From: Casuarius casuarius
Lineage: Eukaryota > Chordata > Aves > Casuariiformes > Casuariidae
DNA length: 64,000 bases
Direction: 5' to 3'
Assembly: GCA_003342895.1 (NCBI GenBank)
Contig: PTFA01000197.1
Location: forward strand, 1,652,992-1,716,991
Shown: positions 33,870 to 62,100 of the stretch, piece after piece
How positions within the stretch are numbered: position 1 is the stretch's first letter
Layout: each line of letters begins with the position of its first letter
Program-made: the position numbers and the translations under genes
The notes under the pieces: model-generated
Told to the model about the DNA's origin: nothing
Databases searched by the model: none
The model's input: only the letters and a program-made list of their open reading frames with translations

Positions 33870-36800
33870 GTAAAATGTCATTCACCTAAAGGGTGATGCA
33901 GGCTTCATAGCGTCCCTCTCTAACCGAGTGTTTCTTCATTCCTTCCTGATCAGAAATGCATGTGGAGTGTCAGATTAGTTTAGATGTGAGGGCCATCCCA
34001 GAGACTGAAGTATCAGAGACTGTAAAAAGAGAGAGCTATATATCATCTTGAAGGGATTTTTTTTTTCCTAATAGCTAATGCTGTAACAGGAAGATATTGA
34101 GATGCCAGATGGGGTAGAGAAGTGTTGAAGAAAAATGAGAGTAACTGCTACTTTACGTAAAGTTGCAACCTGAAATGCAGTCTGAAAAATGAATGCAAAC
34201 TAATCTATCCAAGGGGAAATTTTAAAAAAGACAATGGAGATAAATGTGTAAGAGAACTGGAGGCGATAATATCTGACTCGCTCTGTGCTCAGTATTTGAA
34301 ATACAGTATGGGAGTGAGAAGTTGACCTTTGGTGTAGGATATAAAAAAGCATTATGTCATAGGCCAGGAGGTCGCAGTTTCTCTGTGCAGCCCCTAGGAC
34401 TGCGATTAACATACAGCTTTCAGCATGAGACAGGTGCAAAACTCAAAATTTAGTTAGTGAATGTGAGGGGAGCTCAAAAGAGCAACAAAAGTGATCTAGG
34501 GTTGTTGACAGCAGATTATACAGACAGGTTATGGAAAACAAAACTGTCATCCACTGATGACTGATAGGTGCCTCAAACTAAGTACTAAGCTGTGAAGCTA
34601 TCTCAGAAGTGGCAAAGAAAGCTAGAGTTTTCCCATCTGTGCCCATAGCTCTTACAATTTAAGACAAAGGCAAGTCTTAGAGGCTCCTGGGAGTGTAACT
34701 TTAGCAAGGAATATATTTGACCTTTAGACAAGCTGTGAGGTTGGTGAGTGATGTCTGCCCTTTCCTATGGGCAAGTGTTTGCCATCTCAGCCAGTCAAGT
34801 TTTCTCATCACTGATAATCACCCCTCAAGAAGGAGTTTCTGTTTGTAGCAGTGCTCTTTCTAGTGCCAGTAAAAACACATCCTCCCATAATGCTTGAATA
34901 AGAGAGAGGTTTTAGGTTCCTCTAAGCAGTTAGAAGTGGGGCTAGGGCTGTTGAAGGAGAGTACCAAAAGATCCCCCTCCCATCTTGCTGTTCTTCCATT
35001 GCCTTCCTTTAAAAAAGTTTGTGCAGAATATAAATTTGAAAAGAGTTAACCTGGTGGATTGCTTGATTTATTGTTTTTTTTTAATTGTTTTTTCTTTGAG
35101 CAGGTTGTATACAATGTCGGTCTCTGCATCTGTCTGTATGATATTACAAAACTGGAGGATTCATACATATTCCCTGGAGATGGTGCATCACATACCAAAG
35201 GTTTATTCTTGCCCTCAGTTATATGGTTTTGCAGAATGTTAGTGACCTAGAAATGTAAACTAAGTTCAATTATTATGTAAATTAAATTTAAAGGAACTTA
35301 CTGAAGTTTACTGCCTTAATTCTGCCCTTATAGGAGACCAGCAGGAACATGGCAGGAGTCTTTCCTTTGCTTTTTCTGTGACAAATGGAGCTTTAAACAG
35401 CTGGTCCTGTCTGCCTTCACCAGCAGTCCATCTCTTTTTTCCAATTAGCAGCATAGCTGCTGGATAAGGAAGGGGACTAATTGAATTTAAAATGATTGGA
35501 AATCTGCAAATAGAAAATAATTTGTATTAATTGTCTTGTGTTTGTCCAGTATTTTTTCTTTTGAAGCTTATTTCCTCTAGCCACAACGATGAAACATGTT
35601 TCTGAATATAGCCTTCACACAACATTTGATGCTGTTTTCCTAGCTGGGAGTGGTTTTTTTTGTTTGTTTGTTTGGGTTTTTTTTTGAGAGAGAGAGAGAG
35701 TTAGGCAGATCTGGTTCAGCATACATTTATGGTTGTGGAGTTTTTGGTTTTTTGTTTGTTTAGGAAATAGCAATGATTAACTTCTTTACTTTTGACTTTC
35801 GTCAGATCTGTCTGAATGAAAACTAGAAGTAAATGCATAAGAGCAATTTTTTTTTTTTAGTTAAAATAAGTAATTAAGCTCATTTAAATGAATGGGGAAG
35901 AGATGCATTTTTCTACCTTTAATTTTCAGTGCAGAAGTGTAGTTCGAACAAATGAAATGTTTCCTGTTTGAAAGGAACTGGACTGACTGTATGTGGCTAC
36001 CGTACTTGAAATTTTAGCTCTACTAGAACTCATTCCCTGCAAATAAAAGCTTGTGTAAGACTGAAGGACAATAGCAGCTTTCTTGCTTGCTTGTTTTAAT
36101 TTCTATTCAGCTTCTTAACTTTGAATTAGTCCTGAACTGAACTGAAACAAGGTAATATATTCTCTTTGAGCTTGCAAAGGAGTCTCCTGCTTTCAGAATC
36201 TAGAATAGTACTTTAATAAATCTTGATGTCTAGTAATAACTCCTTTTTTAATGTAGCAGCCTGACTTTCTGTAAAACAGCAGTACTGAGTATAGACAGCT
36301 AAAATGATGTTAAATAGCTCATAAGCATTATTTGCCTGAGATTGTCATAAGCATTTTGTATAGAAACATATTTTTATTTAACCTGAGTGAAAAATTTAGT
36401 TATGTTAAAGTAACTTATTTACTCTGATAATACTTCATATCGCATATTTCAATGGATGAAAATACAGCATTGCTGTTAAAGATAAAAGGAGCAGAGGTAT
36501 TGTGGGAAAGTATCATTTCAACTGATATTTTTGACCTCCAAGCATTGTGTAAGAACATTTATAACTGAAGCAGAGGCCCTGCTCCACATTCTCCATTTTA
36601 AAAAGTTTTATTTTGTGAATTTCAACTACTGCAAGTTTGAAGAGCGGAGGACAGGAAGCTGCAGATCAACTGCTGCTATAATTTATACAAAACACAGTTA
36701 GGTATTGGAACTCTTATTCCTGTTTTTCTGATCTAATCAGTGCCTGTAAGGAAGGGGTAAAAGTTACTGGATACAACATTTTAGAAAGCATATAGGATGT

Positions 36801-39683
36801 GGGATTTTGTTTTAATGGCTGCCACCCTGTGGAAGGAGTATGGTTCACTCTCATAGACATACCACTAATGATCTGTTTTCTTTTAAGTGCATTTCCGGTA
36901 CGTGGTCTTCCATCCCTTTCTGGATGAGATTCTGATTGGAGAGATTAAAAGCTGCAGTCAGGATGGAGTTCACGGTAAACTGGAACTTATCACATTGGGG
37001 GCACTAGAGCTGCAGAGCTTTACTGAGAGACTGTGATTTCAGGTTGCATAATACTGTATGTAGGCTGGTTAAAGGCTACTACTGACCTCTGGCGCTGCTC
37101 TGATCTAAAAATAGTTGGTAGTTTGAGCCTGGCAGCTTCTCCTGCACTTGGTTTTGTCTGTACCGCCTTCCCCTTTTGTCGTTTGTGTGTGCCCAAGAAG
37201 AACAAGGAGATAAACCCATCTGGAGCGTAGACTGGGTTTATTTTCTCACATCAGTTAACAGAACTTGTTTGTTTAAAATGGTAGTATTGGATCATGTTGG
37301 TCTGAAACATCTTCCCCATAGTTCTGTGAAAATCCGTGATCATTTCCTGTATCTGAGAAGATGGTAGGGAAACTTCTCTCCTAGCACAAAGTGCTGTCAG
37401 ATCCATGAAATAGGTAGTCAATGAGTTGCCTTCCTTTTTTGAAGGAGTTTTCCATGCAAGCAAGCTCCTCTGCTCAGCTGTTAAGATTAGAAAAATGAGA
37501 TTATAGTGTGTGCATTTGTCACTGAATTTGGGCAGGTCCGCTATCTGTTAATATTCAACATCGTGAAATCTCAGAATCTCAGGGGGAGAGTTTTGTTCTG
37601 ACTTTATGTTGGTCTTTATTTAACATGTTACATCTGTGATTTCTAAGCTCTTTTCTGTCACAGACCTCTTTAGCATCTGACTCATTTCTCGGAAGGCTTT
37701 CATTGCCAATCCAGCTCCAAACAGCCTTTTCCTTTCCCAGTGAGCATGAAGACTGTGCCCTCTGTTGCTTTATGTACTTTCAGCTGGTGATTGCTTTCCT
37801 GCCAACTGAAATTGAACATTGTGGCTCAAGGAATAATTCCCGCATAATCTCAGATGCCCTTCCTGAAAGAGGAAGGATAATGAGTCTAGAAATTGTGTTT
37901 TAGGAATTGCTGTGATACATAAGTTGTGAAGAAGCATTTCCGTCTCTATCAAATTCTTTCTTCCACAGTTTCTCTTGGATTCTTTGACGATATTGTCATC
38001 CCTCCAGAATCCCTGCAGCAGCCAGCTAAGTTGTATCCTTTGACCACCTCTGATAACTTTACTACTTCATTTCAAAAGATGGTGCAGTGGTGTCCTAACA
38101 GGCATTCTCTAGTGAATAATGATAGTGAAGTAATAGCGAAGTATATAAATAGAAAAGTAATAGTGAAGATGCTCAGTAGCAGAATCTAAGCTGCTATGTC
38201 AGGCAAGTCTCACAGACTGTTATCACACCTAGACAGGCGTCACACTTGCTCGGTTTTGTAGGATCATTGTGCCAGCTAATAGAAATGAATAGCAGTGTCC
38301 CTCAGACAACTGCTTTGAACTGCTAATCCCTGCCTCTAGTCTTGGCTGCTACTGAAAACAGAATGCAGTTTTTTCCACATCATGTAATGTCTAGATACAT
38401 GGTGTGTCTAATATACTTACTTGAGGTAGGTGATGTCTTGCTCTTAAGCTTGAGGATTTTTTTAGTTTGTTGTTTTTGTGGGGGGAGGGGGGAGGGTTGT
38501 ACCGCCCATCAGCATATACCTTGAAGCAGGAAAATCAAAGACAGGATCGGGGTCCTGGAATGTGCAGATGATGACCTAGGCCAGTGCACGGCAGTTAGAA
38601 AAGTAATTGTGAAAGGATTTTTGAGCTGAGAGTCTATTCTCAAAAGAAAGTGATCTGTCACGTAGACTGCTATTCACTTACCATGCTGTGTGTTTCTGTC
38701 CTTAACCCTTGGCCTGGCCAGTGATGAAGCAGAGCAGGTGTGGGTGTGGGAATATGAAACAGAAGAAGGGGCTCACGACCTTTACATGGACATCGGGGAG
38801 GAGATCCGCTTCCGCGTCATGGATGAAACGTTTGTTGATACATCACCTACAGGGCCAAGCTCGGCAGAGGCTTCCACTTCAAATGCCACAGAAGAAGTCC
38901 AGAAGAAAGAGGCACCCTACACCCTTGTGGTAACTATGTGCATAATTCACATAGCCTTGTAAACCTTGTGGTTTATTCTATGTCTAAAATAACATCCTTT
39001 TTCCAAGCAACTGATTGATTTAAGTTGACCATGGAGCAATGAAAGTCAGAGAATGAAAGGAGTGGAAAACGAGAGAAATGAGATGCGTGTGAGAGTGTGT
39101 TCTTGTGGTCAGTTTGTACTTGCTGTGTGTTTTCTTTGTAATGAATTATAGTTGTTGATGGAGTTCAAGCCTGGGAGGCTGATTTAAAACAGACTTTAGA
39201 TGTAGGATCTGCAGATAAAAATGAGCATACAAGGAATACAGAGCTAGGAGAACCACATCAAGGCTCACACAGCAGCTAAACAGTCTTTCCCCTGCAGTGT
39301 TTTGGCATAAGAACTACCTGAGTACAATACAACAGAAAGACGGGAATAAACAGGGAAAGCTCTATTTTCTCACAGTGAGGGTATGTTGGGCAGTGAGCAC
39401 AGTCAGGAAATGGAACAGGCAAGCGTTCGATTTTCAAGTGGTGAACATTTGGCGTAGTGTTGTCAAAGATTAAAGGAGTCTGGACCAGTGCTGGGCAGGC
39501 TCTGACAGGGAAAAAAGTGAATACCTCATCAATAACCCAGGGGAGGGGGAGAATTTATATCTTTATGCATTTACTCCTGTATTCTCTTTGCAGTTTAAAA
39601 TCACATGCTCTCTTTTTCTCTGTGAACAGGGATCAATCAGCGAACCAGGCTTGGGCCTCCTGTCGTGGTGGACAAACAGTTAG
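33759..39683 (+). CDS. POLR3H: RNA polymerase III subunit RPC8 (RPC25 orthologue), complete CDS
   Basis: Nuclear subunit of RNA polymerase III, homologous to Pol II RPB7; with CRCP (RPC9) it forms the stalk that helps start transcription of tRNA and 5S genes. Six exons join: 33759-33869, 35104-35200, 36888-36974, 37969-38032, 38722-38929 and 39630-39683. They give 206 codons plus stop (human 204). The N-terminal tip domain (residues 1 to about 80) includes [18 protein letters not shown] and GDGASHTK; the S1/OB-like domain follows, with [37 protein letters not shown] and the end [14 protein letters not shown]. Intron 4 is U12-type. It diverges from CSDC2 and converges with ACO2. The only oddity is a variable linker ([13 protein letters not shown]) near the C-terminus. 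Confidence 0.97.
35104..35200 (+). CDS. POLR3H: POLR3H second coding exon
   Basis: Acceptor TTTGAGCAG, donor GTTTAT. It encodes [20 protein letters not shown] and then [12 protein letters not shown] plus one base. The donor is weak (T at +3), but the protein continues correctly into the next exon. Confidence 0.95.
35653..35700. repeat. T / TTTG / GA simple repeat, POLR3H intron 2
   Basis: A T run, then three TTTG units, another T run and (GA)n. Simple sequence, with no other feature seen in this intron. Confidence 0.85.
36888..36974 (+). CDS. POLR3H: POLR3H third coding exon
   Basis: Acceptor TTTTAAG, donor GTAAAC. It encodes [20 protein letters not shown] and then KSCSQDGVH plus one base, crossing from the tip domain into the S1-like domain. 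Confidence 0.95.
37969..38032 (+). CDS. POLR3H: POLR3H fourth coding exon
   Basis: Acceptor CTTCCACAG. It encodes [20 protein letters not shown] and then K plus two bases (TT). The following 5' splice site, GTATCCTTT, is the U12 consensus. Confidence 0.95.
38033..38721 (+). other. POLR3H: U12-type (minor spliceosome) intron in POLR3H
   Basis: The intron starts GTATCCTTT, an exact match to the GT-AG class of U12 5' splice sites. It carries TCCTTAAC at 38699-38706, the U12 branch-site consensus, with the branch adenosine about 16 bases from the exon. There is no strong polypyrimidine tract between branch site and AG, as expected. Phase is 2 (TT|T, phenylalanine). The join is confirmed by the conserved protein [14 protein letters not shown]. 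Confidence 0.88.
38722..38929 (+). CDS. POLR3H: POLR3H fifth coding exon
   Basis: It follows the U12-type acceptor CTGGCCAG. It encodes [20 protein letters not shown], then [20 protein letters not shown], a serine-rich linker and KKEAPYTLV. Donor GTAACT, codon boundary. Confidence 0.96.
39630..39683 (+). CDS. POLR3H: POLR3H last coding exon
   Basis: Acceptor GTGAACAG. It encodes [17 protein letters not shown] and TAG at 39681-39683, the conserved C-terminus of the family. Confidence 0.96.
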   Translation, partial: GSISEPGLGLLSWWTNS

Positions 39684-40510
39684 CTGCAATCAGAACCGGC
39701 TCTGCAGAAAGTCTTTCTGGTGGATGTTTTGGGGTATTAAGGGATCTTGCTGGTGCTCATTGCTCCCTTGAAGCTGAATGAGAAATTAGACCTGCCACTT
39801 TCTGTTTCCCCTTCAGCTTCCAACCTGCCAGATCAAGGAAGTCGCGTCCAAGAAATGTCTTTACTGAGCTGTAGAAGTGAAATTACAGGCACAAAAAGTC
39901 TTGAGCCCAGCAGCAACAAACTCAGCTGGAGCTTTGGTCTCCTGCACTGGAGGCAAAACTGGGGGTCTTTAGGGAATTGACTTCAGTGAATGAAAGCAGG
40001 AGAGAATGCCTGTCTAGTATTGCTTCCTTGGGTTGAGAGCTTGGTCTCAGAGGTGTAGAAGTATGTGCCTGCCCTTCTTTTGACAGCAAACAGAGCAGGA
40101 TCTTGCTTTGCAAAGCACTGGGAGAAGAAACAGCAAAATCCTAGAGGTAAGAGAGGTGTGGTCTTCTCATGACTTGGGAAATGCTGCTGCTGGAAGGGCA
40201 AGGAAGCCAGTGATAATGTTCTCCTAAGAATGGGACCTTAATCCATGGATGAAGACAGCCCAAGAAAACTGGAATGAGAGTAGTTTACCCAAAAATAACT
40301 TAGGTACTGTGAAGATGACCACTGTGGAAAGCTATTGGCTGCTTATTATGGTGAATTGAAATACTTTATTAGGTGGGTTGTATTTATGCCAAGTGAGTTA
40401 AACTTCACTGGAGTTTGACTGAAAATATGTAATTATGGACTGAAACAAACCAGTGTCTTTGGGTAAGTTGAAAATACTTGTTTGTACGGGTGTGTTAATA
40501 CCAGAAAAAG

Positions 40511-40516
40511 AATAAA
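40511..40516 (+). terminator. POLR3H: Candidate POLR3H proximal poly(A) signal
   Basis: AATAAA about 830 bases after the stop, followed by an A-rich stretch. Confidence 0.4.
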
Positions 40517-41110
40517 TAGTAAAAAAAACCACACAGCCTGCCTTCTGGTACATATTGTGGAGAAACTCTAAGCTTCCTGGCCAGCAGGAAGAAAAAAGTT
40601 GTCTCCTGCAGTTTAGCTACTTGTATTTCAAGGCAGACAGTCTTTAGTGTTGAGACTAACACTTCACTGTGCTATAACAGCCAATAACAAACAATTGCCA
40701 TCACCCTCTCTGACAACAGTGAAAGGAAAGAGGGGAACAAAACAGTGAGTAAAATCTATGCAGGGCCCATTGCCAAGAGGGGGGTGATGTACATAATTAC
40801 AAAGCAGGCACATTTGGCAGGAAGGGGGTATAATTCCCTGGGATAGCGGGTCTGCTAACCTCCAACTGTGAAAACAAAGCCTGAGTCACCAGCATCCTCC
40901 CTGCAGTGAAGTTGCAACCCCTTAATTCTGAACTGTTATTCCTGGTGCATAGCTCTAATTAAAAGGGAGCCTAGAATTCTTTAGGTTCACATAGTAACTG
41001 AGGTCCATCTGCTCAGACAATAAGCTTACTGAATGCTAGCTATATAGCAGTTGTGCTCAGCCATACAATCATCTTGACATTGTGGAAACAGTTTGCAGAA
41101 AACCCCCAAC

Positions 41111-41132
41111 TTTTTTTTTTTTGGGGGGGGGG
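41111..41132 (+). repeat. T12 then G10 homopolymers
   Basis: A run of 12 T is followed directly by 10 G. Such junctions are prone to sequencing and polymerase slippage. Confidence 0.85.
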
Positions 41133-41621
41133 CAGGAGGGGGAATTTGGGTGACGCTGACCCTCAACAGCCATAGAAGCTTCTACACAGGCTGTTTTGGG
41201 GTAGCGTGCATGTGGAGAAAAATGCCTTGGGCACCTCCAAGAAGCTGTTGTGCTCAGCTCCCACTTCACAGGATCAGTGCTACTAGGAGGTTAGCAAAGT
41301 AGTGGTTGCTTTGTGTGTGATGTGCTATTCCAAATGAACTGATACCAGAGTGACAGTGAGACATGAGGGTGAGCTGTGCTTGAGGAAGTCAGTTTGCCAT
41401 GTAATTCTAGGAGAGCATGCAAATTACTTGCTCCTTGCAAGCTTTGCCCCTACTGCAGCTGTGTGCAGTGTTGTGAAGGAGGTGGTAGTTTTGAGTGCTG
41501 CCTGCAGTAGTCAATGGTAGTGGATACAGAGTGCAAGGCACCTGCTTCTACTGCTTTTAGACCACTGACAGGTGTGTGAGGGTTTTTTTGCCACTCTTTT
41601 TGCATAGCAATGACTTAACAG

Positions 41622-41627
41622 AATAAA
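41622..41627 (+). terminator. POLR3H: Candidate POLR3H distal poly(A) signal
   Basis: AATAAA on the + strand only about 130 bases from the ACO2 signal on the other strand. Confidence 0.45.
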
Positions 41628-41739
41628 AGCTGAGGGCAGGTACCTTCATATCTCCATGGAGAAGTTCTTTCCCATCCTCCCAGTGACAGTGAAGCAGGGG
41701 CTGAAGAGCAGGATTATGAATACAAGAATACTTGAGGCA

Positions 41740-42106
41740 GGAGAGATGGTCACAGTCTTTATTTTCGTTTTAAGTCTTTAGCCATCAGTAAAGTGAAGGG
41801 GCAGAAAACAACCAACTGAACAGACAAACCCACCTTAGCTGGTCATTTCCAAATATAAATAACTGTGGGACAACTGAAATTGAGCCAAAATAGAAAAAGG
41901 GAGCAGGGGAATTTAAAAGACAAAAGTAAGCCTAGCTGCACTCCCTTTTCATAATGTCAGTGAAGAGGAAGTACCATAACAAAAAGGAAGCTATGGTTAC
42001 ATTTGATCAGACATTTATTCGAACAGTAGGCATGGAATTGTACTTTCATGAAAATGCCAAAGCTGAATCGAGTCCAGTGCACTGCAGGCATTGTGTGCAC
42101 TTAGCT
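41740..42106 (-). other. ACO2: ACO2 3' UTR
   Basis: From the stop codon to just past the AATAAA at 41763-41758, about 365 bases. A short 3' UTR of this order is usual for ACO2. Confidence 0.65.
41758..41763 (-). terminator. ACO2: ACO2 poly(A) signal (AATAAA)
   Basis: TTTATT on the + strand reads AATAAA, followed by GACTGTGACC on the - strand. It is the first canonical hexamer after the ACO2 stop. Confidence 0.65.
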
Positions 42107-59197
<17,091 letters not shown>

Positions 59198-62100
59198 CTG
59201 AAAAGAGGAGAGCATTAGGAGAGAGGAGAATAAAGGAGACTTTGCAGAGTAAATTCCACTAACAAATATCAATAAAACATTGGTTTTTCAATTGTTCTTC
59301 CTGGGCCTTTACAAGCTGAGAAATAGAAAATTTGCAAAGGTTTTTAAAGACACCTAGTGAATATTTGATTATACAACACTGCATACTGTGTTAAACAGTG
59401 AGACATCAGGTTACCCAGAAGTGGTACTATTTACCAAATTATTTTACATTTGTTTGTAACACCAGATGCCTTAGGTTTTCAGTAAGAAATTTGCTTTCAG
59501 GCAATAGTCAAATATTCGACACTAGCTGAATAAAAAAATATACCAGCTTGCTATACTCCTGACATATTACAGTTACAGGGGAGAAGAACCTATGCAGTTT
59601 CCAAAGCAAGATAATTCTAGGTTTGTGTTCACTCACTGGTCGTGAGTTTATGTTGAAGGCGAGACAGAAAACACAGTATGAGGCTGAGCAGATGCCCTTC
59701 TGTTTCTCTATCACATACCAAGTTCCCTACACAGGGTCCTTGCACTGTTAGAAGCTTATTGTATTTCTAGAGTGACTTCCACGTATGTGCATGGGTTACA
59801 TCCTAATGCAGAGCAGGAGAGAGGCAAGTCGTGGAACAAACGCATTATCTTCACCAAGCCGGATGGGCAGATCCATGTGCTATTCCTCTTCATCCTTGCA
59901 AAGGCATACTCTCCTTGCCCATATTGTTTAGGACCAAGAGAGCCTTGCACTTGCCCCACCAGTGAGATAACAGGAGGAGGGATGAAATATACTCCTGGTC
60001 TGAGCACATCAGCAGGAAATCCAACGAAAAAAGCCCAAATTTCCCTTGGCAGGCTCCACAGTGAAACAGTTCACCAGACCATGGGAGAAGGGCAGACTAC
60101 AGCAAAGCAGCTTTGCAGAACCTGACCTGGAAGGGACAGGTCAGCTCCCAGGGTGAAAAGGCTCTCATGCAGCTTTGAAAAACAAGTCAAAGGACAGCTT
60201 CCATAAAAACTCCCAAGAATTTGGCACATGCATTCTTAAATCTTTTGAAAGTCTCAGTCATCAGTGCTAGAAGTCTAGAAACAGACTGAAGGCAAGAATT
60301 CAGAGTTCCTCCTCTTCCAGAATTACATTTTAATCTTAATCCTGTTTTTTTCTATTCCTCCTCCACACTGGCATTACAAGGTTTTGTTAAGTACAGGTTA
60401 ATAAATATAGCAGTGTTTTACTGAATATTCCTTTTGCATTCTGGAGGATTGTGCCCATGTCCATTTCATTTCCATCAACAAATATTCTTTGTGCAGAACT
60501 GAATCACAGCACTAACCACTTTTTTCACACTATCAACAGCACTAATCAAATTGTTAGATCTGCTCAACTACTTTTATTTTTTTTGCTGTGAATATTTCCT
60601 CCCCAGTTTTCTTGTTACCAGCATTTAAAAACATTGCCTAAAATAATCATGATCGATGAGATATAGTCACCAATTTATTTCTGAATCTCTTTACTTTTAT
60701 TGTCCTTCTGATAACATTTAATAGCATCTGCACAATACAAAGGCCAGGAAATCTAGGAGAGGCCACAATAGCAAGCACATCTGCAATAAGACATATACAG
60801 GTTTCTGTGTGAGCAATACAGATCAATGGTATTTTAGCAGTTGCACATTTTTATTAAAAAAAACTGAAGTAAGGGAAAATGACATTACAAGAACGAACGC
60901 TGCTCTTCCAAAGGTGCAAATGAGGGCCAGTCATTAAATTTCACTGTGCTGTACCTAAGTTTAGGTTTCAGAACACATCACAGAGTCAGAGGTGAGAGCT
61001 TCCATTCTCCCGCTGGCAAAAAAAAAAAAAAATGCAGTGCCTGGATTCAAGTATGAATTCTCATTGTTTAATGTGCATAAGCTGCTCTTCATCCAGCTAG
61101 GTAACTTTTGAAGGTAGGGGGGAGGTGATTTAAATTTACCATCTACCCAGCACAACTAATGTTGTGGGTCACGTTGTCTTTAATTCACAAGATAGCCCAC
61201 ATCTTGGGAAAGCCTCCAAGTGCTGGAATGGTTGGAAAAACAATGAGGAATTTCACCACTCACTGTTCATGGAAAAACAATCTTTTCCCAACCCCAGACC
61301 AGGAAAGGTACTTTGTTTTAATGAAGTAATTCCTTCTTTCTCCCACAAACTAACCCTGTAACACAACTAATTATTGGAGTTTCTCCACATCACCTAGTAA
61401 ATTGAAAGTTACATTTCACTATAATTCAATGTATAGAGGAAGAGATCTGCAAATTAAAATAATCATAGAGTCTTCATGACACATTAGTCTAGCCTGGGAT
61501 CAGAGTTGACTATGACCGAAATCTGAAGCAGGGCTCTCCAAAGGTCTTAAGGAGAGGTGCAAAAATTTTTTTTCAGATAAAATTCAGGTAAAATCTTTTC
61601 AGTTTGAACATGCAAGTCCACATACCTTCTTGCTTCAGGAAATGGTTGGACAAAATTTGGTATTAATTAGAATAGTGGCACAAATATTCAGATGGTAACC
61701 ACAGAAGCAGCAATGCCAGGTAGCTGACTCCTGCATGATCCCTGCCACAACTTCACGCGACCAGAAGCGAAAAGGGAGAGAAATGAGCATGTTTGAGGCG
61801 AACAATTCCACCTGGGTATGCAGATGGGCTACAGAAATCTGGAGACTCGAAGGTCTGTTTCCATGAAGGCCAGTAAGACTGGGGAAAAATAATCATCTAG
61901 GCCAGTCACTTCTAGAAGTCAAGAGAATGACTTTTCTCTACACAAGACTTTAAAAGGCACCTTTTAAGACAGATAGACATCTTCATTTTACTGAGATCTA
62001 AATCTAATTCTATATCTCTATTCTTCTAGGACTTATTTGACTCAATATAGGTGTTCTTATGCTGGAGCCCAACAAGCCTAAGGATCCATTTCAATAGCAT

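Larger units (their letters stand above)
39684..41640 (+). other. POLR3H: POLR3H 3' UTR (extent uncertain)
   Basis: No coding sequence follows the stop. AATAAA occurs at 40511-40516 and at 41622-41627, so the UTR is about 0.85 or 1.95 kb. A T12-G10 homopolymer pair (41111-41132) lies in the longer form. Confidence 0.5.
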
